A stretch of DNA of 6,387 bases from a bacterium (GTDB taxonomy: Bacteria; Babelota; Babeliae; Babelales; RVW-14), in NCBI GenBank assembly GCA_023249955.1, contig JAHFBR010000066.1, positions 1 to 6,387 of the forward strand, given 5' to 3'. The notes under the pieces were generated by a model that did not search any database, was not told where the DNA came from, and worked only from the letters and a program-made list of their open reading frames with translations. The translations under genes were made by a program, and so were the position numbers. How positions within the stretch are numbered: the first letter of the stretch is position 1; each line of letters opens with the position of its first letter. Below, piece after piece: positions 1 to 5,633 of the stretch.

Positions 1-347
1 TGTTGTCAGCAAAGCGCAATGCGCGCAACGGCTGGATTGACTGCGAATCGATTGGCAAAACCGGTTCGACCAACGGAGCGGCAACCACCTGGTTTGTGGG
101 TTCAACCCCAACGCTGACCACCGCGATTTACGTAGGACGCGATGATAACAAACCGATGGGTAAGCGGCTGTTTGCCAGCGGGACCACGTTCCCGATCTGG
201 GCCAATTTTTATAAATCTCAGACCTTTCACAAAAAGCACTTTTACCAAGATCCCACGCTGCTTCCGGTGGCGGTGAACTGGGTTACCGGCCGCCCGACGG
301 CCGACTTTGCAGACCCCGATACTATCATTTTGCTCAAAAACGCTTAA
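1..347 (+). CDS. Class A penicillin-binding protein (PBP1A-like), C-terminal end, 5'-partial
   Basis: This is the tail of a bifunctional peptidoglycan synthase (glycosyltransferase plus transpeptidase) that acts at the periplasmic face of the inner membrane. The reading frame is open at the left edge, so the TTG at position 3 is an internal codon and not a start. The visible 114 residues contain the third transpeptidase motif KTGS (visible residues 19-22), then the family-typical continuation TWFVGSTP, then IYVGRDD-KPMG and FPIWANFYK, in the order and spacing seen in class A PBPs. The serine nucleophile SxxK motif, the SxN motif and the glycosyltransferase domain lie upstream of the window. 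The C-terminal extension after the PIW motif is short (about 45 residues) and ends in LLKNA. A weak terminator overlaps the stop, so the gene probably ends its transcription unit. The family call is firm. The exact paralogue (mrcA/ponA versus pbpF-like) cannot be decided from this fragment. Confidence 0.86.
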   Translation, partial: LSAKRNARNGWIDCESIGKTGSTNGAATTWFVGSTPTLTTAIYVGRDDNKPMGKRLFASGTTFPIWANFYKSQTFHKKHFYQDPTLLPVAVNWVTGRPTADFADPDTIILLKNA

Positions 348-361
348 AAAGTGCGTTTTTT
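336..361 (+). terminator. Possible intrinsic terminator of the penicillin-binding protein gene
   Basis: AAAAACGC (336-343) and GCGTTTTT (353-360) are perfect reverse complements around a 9-base loop, and the right arm runs into a six-T tract at 356-361. The hairpin overlaps the stop codon at 345-347. Only three of the eight pairs are G:C, so the stem is weak. The position at the gene end and just before a new promoter supports the call. Confidence 0.4.
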
Positions 362-384
362 GCAGTTCTGACATTTCAAATGCA

Positions 385-414
385 TTGACTAACAGAAAAT
401 TATATTGATACAAT
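385..414 (+). promoter_or_regulatory. Sigma70-type promoter for the tandem ankyrin genes
   Basis: TTGACT (385-390, five of six to the -35 consensus) is followed after 18 bases by TACAAT (409-414, five of six to the -10 consensus). The -10 is preceded by TGA, which gives an extended -10 (TGATACAAT, 406-414). Transcription would begin around 421, leaving a leader of about 45 bases before the ATG at 465. No operator or leader structure is evident. Confidence 0.6.
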
Positions 415-464
415 TAAGTATGATAGATTTAATCTGTTTGCAGAATTTGGGGTAGGGGAACGTT

Positions 465-1253
465 ATGAAAAATGTGTTGAGATATGTCGCGACGGTGCTG
501 GTGATGGGGTTGGGCGTGGCGCTGCACGTGCTGTTTGCTGATCCGTTTGAGTTGACACCTGATCAACAAACGGTTGTAGAGCAAACGAGGCCAACCAAAC
601 AGCAGTTTAGCGAAAAGTATTTGATTCAACTGGCTAATTTTAGATGGATGCTTGATAACGGCGAGTTTAAAAAGGTTAAAAAATTCTTGCTCGAGAACTT
701 CAACAATCAAGAGTATCTGGCGCTTAATTGGGCTCTGATTGATGATGTTTCGCACCCCTTGCACTACGTTGTTAAAGAGCAAGGCGAAAAAGGTCTGCCC
801 ATGATCAATACGCTGATAAGGCTTGGTGCTCGCGTTGATGTGCAGGACGTGGATGGGCGAACACCGGTGCACTACGTAGTGATGCATGCTGATACTGATT
901 TGGTTACAAAATTCTTACGTGTTAAAGACAATCCGTACCAAGATTGTAGAGATATCGATGAACTCTCGCCGCTTGATTATGCGATTATTGGTCTTGCAGC
1001 AACCTACCCTGGCGCAGCAAAAGGTATCGCAACAGGGGTTGAAGAAAAGGATAACTTCTCATTTGCGATGATTATTAAGGAGCTGCTCGACCGAAAGTTT
1101 ATGTTTAATCCAGCACATGCACAAGTGCGATCAGCATTGGCAAAAATCGCTCAGGTCGACAAAGAATGCTATGACTGGTTTATCCTAAACTGTCCAAAGC
1201 AGAAAGCGGCTCTTGCTCAGATTCGGGAATCTAAAACAACCGGTGGTAAGTAA
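465..1253 (+). CDS. Exported ankyrin-repeat protein, 262 aa
   Basis: The specific function is unrecognised. The start is supported by a Shine-Dalgarno-like AGGGGA at 454-459, five bases before the ATG, and by an N-terminus that reads as a Sec signal peptide: MKNVLR, then a hydrophobic run to about residue 24, with likely cleavage after VLFA (residue 25) before DPFEL. Residues 26-90 are predicted helical and charged with no recognised domain. Ankyrin-type segments follow: about 95-128 (HPLHYVV ... LIRLGARVDVQD), 129-164 (DGRTPVHYVV ... with DIDE leading to the next unit) and a partial one from 165 (LSPLDYAIIGLA). The last 80 residues are helical without a clear repeat. Ankyrin repeats are protein-binding scaffolds, so the mature protein probably acts outside the cytoplasm on an unknown partner. 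It is the first gene behind the promoter at 385-414 and lies 26 bases upstream of another ankyrin gene. The ankyrin assignment rests on the TPLHY-like motifs. Repeat boundaries are approximate. Confidence 0.85.
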   Translation: MKNVLRYVATVLVMGLGVALHVLFADPFELTPDQQTVVEQTRPTKQQFSEKYLIQLANFRWMLDNGEFKKVKKFLLENFNNQEYLALNWALIDDVSHPLHYVVKEQGEKGLPMINTLIRLGARVDVQDVDGRTPVHYVVMHADTDLVTKFLRVKDNPYQDCRDIDELSPLDYAIIGLAATYPGAAKGIATGVEEKDNFSFAMIIKELLDRKFMFNPAHAQVRSALAKIAQVDKECYDWFILNCPKQKAALAQIRESKTTGGK

Positions 1254-1279
1254 AATAAGATGCACATGGGGATGGGTTC

Positions 1280-2560
1280 ATGAAAAATTTAAAGTTTTTA
1301 ATAGTGATGTTAATTATTGTCGGCTTCGCTTCGGCCTTGGTGGCCATGCAAGAAGAGCTGCAACGCAAATCAAGGCATCAATCAGCACCTGAACATTCGT
1401 CGCCCAAAGCGGCTCGTAGGAAAAGATTAAGCCGATCGGCAGAAGAGCCGCAAAGAAGACGCGAAGAGTCTTTGGGAACGTCGCTAGCGCGTATGAAGTT
1501 GCATTCAAAGGGGTCGACTGCGCTTGGAGATGAAAAACAAAGGCAGCATGAACTTGCAAGACAAGAGCGTGAAGAGCTCATCAAGTTTGTGCCACTTCCT
1601 GAGGGCGAGGATCTTTCGTTAGCGTCAGCTCAGCAAAATATCGTTCAAGCAATCGAGGATGCTGATACCGATCTTCTGCTAACAACATTGCAGCACTGCT
1701 CACCGGAATCCAGGGATTTGCTTATTGCTAGTCGGTTGCCGGTAGTCGGCAAGCTGACAGCTTTGTCATCTTTGGTTCAGTGCCATGGTAAAGATCTGGA
1801 AACGTGTGTCCCCCTGCTGAATATACTTCTGCTTTTTGGTGCGCATGAGCTTGAGGGTTTTACCGTTTTACATACTGCTGCGTATTTTGATTGTGCTGAA
1901 TTGATATGTCATTTATTGCAGCGAAAAACCCATCCAATAAATCCACTCGCTGTCGGTGGTGATTTAAAAATTTCTGCATTGCATGTTGCGCTTGATCTAA
2001 AAAAAATAGAAGCCGCGCGGGCATTGATTGATCGGAGAAATTATGCGGATAAGAGAACGTTTTTACGTGTTCTTTCACAACGGGATGGCGATGAGCGAAC
2101 ACCACTTCATTATCTTGCATGTGCTCAGAGTGATTCGAACTATGATAGATTTGCAATTGAGCTCCGCGACCACGGAATAACGCGCAGGACAAGAGATGCT
2201 GAGGGGCGCATACCACTGCATTATGCTTGCCAAAAGGGGAATAAGGCTATGGTTATGATCTTGACTGATGTGGGCGAGGAGGCTGATCAAACGGTTAATA
2301 TGCAGGATTATTCTGGAGCGACGCCGTTGCATTATGTTGCCGGCAAAGACGCTGACGAGTTTTTGCCGTTGGAGTCCAGCGACGGTTTTGAGAAGATGAA
2401 ACAATATATTCAGCAAGAAAATACTCGGGCTCAGATTATCAAAGTTTTACGTGCTCGGGGTGCTGACGTTACCGTCAAGGATGTGGATGGCAAGACGCCA
2501 TTTGATTATGCACGTGAAAGTAAGCACTCAATGTTGATGAATGCGTTGAAGCTGAATTAG
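1280..2560 (+). CDS. Exported ankyrin-repeat protein with basic linker, 426 aa
   Basis: The molecular role is unknown. The ATG is preceded by a G-rich ribosome-binding stretch (GGGGA at 1268-1272, seven bases away); the upstream ATGs at 1266 and 1272 are out of frame. Residues 1-22 form a Sec signal peptide (MKNLK plus a strong hydrophobic core, ending ALVA before MQEE). Residues 23-100 are a highly charged Arg/Lys/Glu/Ser linker, including the basic cluster RRKR at 46-49 and helical QEREEL-type sequence. Ankyrin-type units then run to the C-terminus: about 157-190, 191-223 (GFTVLHTAAYF), 230-253 (ISALHVALDL), 270-303 (DERTPLHYLAC), 309-344 (GRIPLHYACQKG), 345-400 (GATPLHYVAGK, with an insertion of about 20 residues before LRARGADV) and a terminal half-unit 404-424 (GKTPFDYARES). 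It is probably co-transcribed with the upstream ankyrin gene. The unit LRARGADVTVKDVDGKTP resembles LIRLGARVDVQDVDGRTP in that neighbour, suggesting shared ancestry. No enzymatic domain is visible. Confidence 0.9.
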   Translation: MKNLKFLIVMLIIVGFASALVAMQEELQRKSRHQSAPEHSSPKAARRKRLSRSAEEPQRRREESLGTSLARMKLHSKGSTALGDEKQRQHELARQEREELIKFVPLPEGEDLSLASAQQNIVQAIEDADTDLLLTTLQHCSPESRDLLIASRLPVVGKLTALSSLVQCHGKDLETCVPLLNILLLFGAHELEGFTVLHTAAYFDCAELICHLLQRKTHPINPLAVGGDLKISALHVALDLKKIEAARALIDRRNYADKRTFLRVLSQRDGDERTPLHYLACAQSDSNYDRFAIELRDHGITRRTRDAEGRIPLHYACQKGNKAMVMILTDVGEEADQTVNMQDYSGATPLHYVAGKDADEFLPLESSDGFEKMKQYIQQENTRAQIIKVLRARGADVTVKDVDGKTPFDYARESKHSMLMNALKLN

Positions 2561-2623
2561 GCTCTGTTGAGTTTTTAATGTTCTTGAATTTGTAATTATC
2601 TTGCGCAAAGACACTTTGTCATC

Positions 2624-2661
2624 CCCGCCCTTCGATGGAACTCAGGACAAGCTCCGGCGGG
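2624..2661. repeat. Imperfect hairpin, first part of an intergenic repeat element
   Basis: CCCGCC (2624-2629) pairs with GGCGGG (2656-2661). Inside it, GGAACT (2637-2642) pairs with AGCTCC (2650-2655) with one A:C mismatch around a 7-base loop. CTTCGAT (2630-2636) is bulged on the left side. The segment contains the words CTTCGA, CTCAGG and AAGCTC, which recur in variant form in the larger palindrome just to the right, so it may be a degenerate copy of the same repeat family. It lies between two convergent genes and has no T tract. Confidence 0.4.
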
Positions 2662-2689
2662 CTACTCAGGGTGCTCGAATCTTCTTTAT

Positions 2690-2752
2690 CCGTTCGCCCT
2701 GAGCGGAACGAGTTCGAAGAGCGAGTGGAGTCGCTCCACTCAGGGCGAACGG
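2690..2752. repeat. Long palindromic REP-like element between convergent genes
   Basis: The 18-base left arm CCGTTCGCCCTGAGCGGA (2690-2707) is matched by TCCACTCAGGGCGAACGG (2735-2752). Seventeen of eighteen positions are complementary, the exception being one C:A pair. A competing inner hairpin is possible: GAGTGGAG (2723-2730) and CTCCACTC (2734-2741) are perfect complements around a 3-base TCG loop. No T tract follows on either strand, so this is not a classical intrinsic terminator, though it could impede or bracket the two convergent transcripts (the ankyrin pair from the left, alaS from the right). The form resembles dispersed palindromic intergenic repeats (REP/RAYT-mobilised type). 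That classification is inferred from shape, since only one clear copy lies in the window. Confidence 0.75.
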
Positions 2753-2793
2753 GGGACGAGTGTCCGACCACCCTGAAGAACAAACCAATTGCC

Positions 2794-5409
2794 TTATTGA
2801 CTCTCCAACCACGCACGAACCTTGGCATCAACGCCAGGCACGATAGTACCGCCGCCTTGAATCAACGTGTTGCTGCCGCCGCCGCGCCAATCAAACGTCT
2901 CTTTTAAAAATTGCGAGAGCGCTTTGAGCGAGACCGCATTTTCAAAACCTTTGGCCACGTAACCCACAAAGCTTGCGCGGTTGGTTGCGCTGTCTTTGCT
3001 GACCAAGAAATAAAAACCAGGCTTTGCTTTTTCAAGTTCCTGAGCGATGGCTTTGAGCTCATCGCCGCTGACGTCTTCAAGTTCGAGCATCAAAACCGGC
3101 GTCGTTCCGACCATCTGCATCTGTTGTTGCCAGGCTGGGATTTGTGTTTTCAGTTGTTGCTTTTTGAGCTGCTTGTTGGCCGTGAGCGCCTCTTGATACT
3201 GCTGCTGCAATTTTTCTACCGCGCCAATAACCTCTTCTTGTTTAACTTTAAACGTCTCGCTGAGTTTTTTGACGGTGCCGAACGACTGTTGGAACAAACG
3301 AATGGCATCAGGGCCAGTAACGGCAAACATCCGGCGCGTGCCGCTGGAAAGTGCGGCATCGCTGGTAATTTTAAAGCAGCCGATGATGCCGGTGCGGTCA
3401 GCGTGCGTTCCGCCACACAGTTCAGCAGAAAAGCCCGGGATCTGAACCACGCGGACGTTTTCAGGATTATATTTTTCACCAAAAAATGAGATGACCCCTT
3501 TTGCTTTGGCATCGTTCAAGTTAGTGTTAAAAATATTGGTTTGAATGTTTTCCAGAATTTTTTGATTGATCAGGTTTTCAACCGCTTCAATCTGCTCTTT
3601 GGTCAACGCTTCGTGATGCGCAAAATCAAAGCGCAGATACTTGTCGCAGACCAGCGATCCGGCCTGTTTGACGTGCGCGCCCAGCACCTGAATCAGGGCC
3701 GCTTGCAGCATGTGGGTTGCGGTGTGATTTTTAACCGTGTTGGCGCGGATGGTTGCATCAACCATGCATTCTGCCGTGTCACCAAGTTTGATTTCAGTTT
3801 TTGGCTGTGGCTTGGCGGCAGCGACATTCAGCTTGACGGCAATGGCCGGTTTAAATGTTTCACCCACTTTTTTCAGGTCAATCACCGGATACGTGACGTT
3901 GTTGATGGTGACCCAGCCGGTGTCATTCACCTGGCCGCCGGATTCAACATAAAATGGCGACTCGTCGGTGATGATCCAGGCATGATCGTTGGAGTAGCTG
4001 ACAAATGTAACTTTGCTGGTTGCTTGCGTTGCTTGATAGCCCACAAATGTGGTGGTCATGTTTTCAGCAACAATTAGTTCCTGTTCAGTATGCGCCACCT
4101 TTTTGCCTGACTGATCTTGTTGCTTTTTCATCTCCTCTTCAAAGCCGGGCATATCAAGCGTCAGGCTTTGTTCATTGGCCAACACGCGTGTCAGCTCAGG
4201 AGGAAATCCGTACGTATCGTACAGTTTAAAAATTTGTTCGCCGGTCATCTCGGAGCGGCCGGCCTTTTTATTGTCTTGGATGTAACGCTCAAGAATATTT
4301 TGGCCTTGCAGCAAATTGTTATTAAAGCGCTCGATTTCGCCGGTCAGCAGATTGATGATCAGCGGCTTGGCTGTTTCCAACTCTTTGTAAACGGGACCGA
4401 GTTGGGTGATCAGCGCTTCAGCCAGTTTGGGAAATAGCGTCAAGTCGCCTGAAAGTTTTTGTGCAAACAGGGCAGCGCGACGAATAATTTTGCGCAGAAC
4501 ATACCCTCTGCCATCATTGGATGGTGTGCAGCCGTCAGCAATCAGCAGTGAGCTTGAACGGACGTGGTCGCCCAGAACGTGAAAGGCCGCTTTAGTGTTA
4601 TCGTCGGATTTTGCGTACGACTTACCGGTTAGCTCTTCAACTGCTTTAATTAACGCTTGAAACAGATCGGTGCCGTACACGTTATCTTTGCCTTGCACAA
4701 TCATGCACAGACGCTCCAGACCCATGCCGGTGTCAACGCCGGTGGCGGCAAGCGGCTTCAGGTCGCCATTTGCTTGACGGTCGAACTGCATAAAAACTAA
4801 ATTCCAAATTTCGGTAAAGCGCGAGCAGTCGCAGCCTGGTGCGCAGTTTGGCTGCTTGCAGCCGCGGTCAGCGCCGCGATCAACATAAATTTCGGTGCAT
4901 GGTCCGCAGGGGCCGGTATCGCCCATCTGCCAGAAATTATCCTTTTCGCCCAGACGCACGATGCGGTTGGCAGGAACGCCAACCATCTCGTTCCAGAGCT
5001 TGTACGCTTCGTCGTCATTTTTGTACACCGAAACATACAAATTATCGGTTGGCAGGCCCATGTCTTTGGTCAGGAACTCCCACGCGTAGGCGATAGCCTC
5101 TGTTTTGAAATAGTCACCGAACGAAAAGTTACCCAACATTTCAAAGAAAGTCAGGTGGCGCTCGGTAAAGCCCACGGCATCAAGGTCGTTGTGCTTGCCG
5201 CCGGCGCGTACGCATTTTTGTGAGCTGGTAGCGCGAACGTAGGAGCGTTTTTCTTTGCCCAGAAAACAGTCTTTGAACTGGTTCATGCCCGCGTTGGTAA
5301 AGAGCAGCGTTGGATCTTCGGCTGGAATCAGCGAAGAGCTTGGAACAATGGTGTGACCGTTACGAGCAAAAAAGTCTAAAAATTTTTGGCGAATAAGAAA
5401 TGAGTTCAT
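2794..5409 (-). CDS. alaS: Alanyl-tRNA synthetase, full length (871 aa)
   Basis: This cytoplasmic class II enzyme attaches alanine to tRNA-Ala and hydrolyses mischarged Ser/Gly-tRNA. The length is normal for bacterial AlaRS. The catalytic core at residues 1-240 shows LLFTNAGMNQFKDCFLG (35-51), FTERHLTFFEMLGNFSFGDYF (81-101), DTGPCGPCTEIY (164-175) and the motif-3 TGMGLERL (227-234). The tRNA-binding region includes DGRGYVLRKIIRRA (299-312). The editing domain keeps all four zinc ligands: HTATH (H562, H566) and CGGTH (C665, H669). A helical segment (about 715-760) leads to the C-Ala domain (about 765-871) with a Gly-rich GGG...QGGG loop (843-854). The insert with C184, C189, C193 and C195 is the cysteine-containing form seen in many bacterial AlaRS. 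The ATG (5407-5409) gives the canonical MNSFLIRQKFLDFF N-terminus, but no good Shine-Dalgarno precedes it; the upstream sequence is A/T-rich. It is convergent with the ankyrin pair and divergent from the gene at 5634. Confidence 0.98.
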   Translation of the reverse strand: MNSFLIRQKFLDFFARNGHTIVPSSSLIPAEDPTLLFTNAGMNQFKDCFLGKEKRSYVRATSSQKCVRAGGKHNDLDAVGFTERHLTFFEMLGNFSFGDYFKTEAIAYAWEFLTKDMGLPTDNLYVSVYKNDDEAYKLWNEMVGVPANRIVRLGEKDNFWQMGDTGPCGPCTEIYVDRGADRGCKQPNCAPGCDCSRFTEIWNLVFMQFDRQANGDLKPLAATGVDTGMGLERLCMIVQGKDNVYGTDLFQALIKAVEELTGKSYAKSDDNTKAAFHVLGDHVRSSSLLIADGCTPSNDGRGYVLRKIIRRAALFAQKLSGDLTLFPKLAEALITQLGPVYKELETAKPLIINLLTGEIERFNNNLLQGQNILERYIQDNKKAGRSEMTGEQIFKLYDTYGFPPELTRVLANEQSLTLDMPGFEEEMKKQQDQSGKKVAHTEQELIVAENMTTTFVGYQATQATSKVTFVSYSNDHAWIITDESPFYVESGGQVNDTGWVTINNVTYPVIDLKKVGETFKPAIAVKLNVAAAKPQPKTEIKLGDTAECMVDATIRANTVKNHTATHMLQAALIQVLGAHVKQAGSLVCDKYLRFDFAHHEALTKEQIEAVENLINQKILENIQTNIFNTNLNDAKAKGVISFFGEKYNPENVRVVQIPGFSAELCGGTHADRTGIIGCFKITSDAALSSGTRRMFAVTGPDAIRLFQQSFGTVKKLSETFKVKQEEVIGAVEKLQQQYQEALTANKQLKKQQLKTQIPAWQQQMQMVGTTPVLMLELEDVSGDELKAIAQELEKAKPGFYFLVSKDSATNRASFVGYVAKGFENAVSLKALSQFLKETFDWRGGGSNTLIQGGGTIVPGVDAKVRAWLESQ

Positions 5410-5423
5410 AATAATTTTTCGTT

Positions 5424-5470
5424 CAGGTTATGAATGTTCGTTAGCTTCCCTCACAACGTGCCTTCATAAC
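5424..5470 (-). promoter_or_regulatory. Inverted repeat in the alaS upstream region, possible operator or leader stem
   Basis: GTTATGAA (5427-5434) and TTCATAAC (5463-5470) are perfect reverse complements separated by 28 bases. The match extends to CAG(G)TTATGAA and TTCATAACTG if one extra G is allowed in the left copy. The repeat lies 15-63 bases upstream of the alaS start, where an operator or a 5' leader hairpin would sit. A short hairpin, CTGCC-GGTT-GGCAG (5470-5483), adjoins it. In E. coli, AlaRS is known to repress its own gene by binding a palindrome around the transcription start. Whether this repeat does anything similar is speculative. No convincing alaS promoter was found: the best minus-strand pairs, such as TTGTGA with CATAAC, match only four of six at each box. 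Confidence 0.33.
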
Positions 5471-5546
5471 TGCCGGTTGGCAGGCAAAATGCATCGGGTA
5501 CAGCCTATCATGTTTACGGAAATGAGTAAAATGTGAAAGCGGGCTA

Positions 5547-5574
5547 TTAACAACTGAGAAATTCTTAGTAAACT
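5547..5574 (+). promoter_or_regulatory. Candidate promoter for the rightward ankyrin gene
   Basis: TTAACA (5547-5552, five of six to the -35 consensus) is followed after 16 bases by TAAACT (5569-5574, four of six to the -10 consensus). Transcription would start near 5581, about 50 bases before the ATG at 5634. The match is modest, but it is the best-spaced pair found in this divergent spacer. Confidence 0.35.
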
Positions 5575-5633
5575 ATGCATCTATTTGTATTCAGACAGAA
5601 ACCGAATTGTATGTTCAAATCACGAGGAATCGG

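Noticed and set aside
429..887. Minus-strand open frame of 152 codons opposite the first ankyrin gene
   Set aside because: It lacks a plausible start context and lies opposite a gene with a signal peptide, ribosome-binding site and ankyrin motifs.
2620..2760. CRISPR array or intrinsic terminator
   Set aside because: There is no set of regularly spaced direct repeats, and neither hairpin is followed by a T tract on either strand.
2635..2907. Plus-strand open frame of 90 codons between the ankyrin pair and alaS
   Set aside because: It runs through the palindromic repeat and then antisense to the alaS C-terminus. The product is low-complexity Arg/Glu-rich sequence with no recognisable domain or ribosome-binding site.
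2911..4437. Several long plus-strand open frames opposite alaS (2911-3489, 3541-4077, 4117-4437)
   Set aside because: They are mirror frames of a fully conserved alaS. Their translations show no domain and no start signals.
5410..5633. T-box riboswitch or other tRNA-sensing leader for alaS
   Set aside because: No T-box consensus, specifier loop arrangement or terminator/antiterminator pair is visible; only an inverted repeat and one short hairpin.
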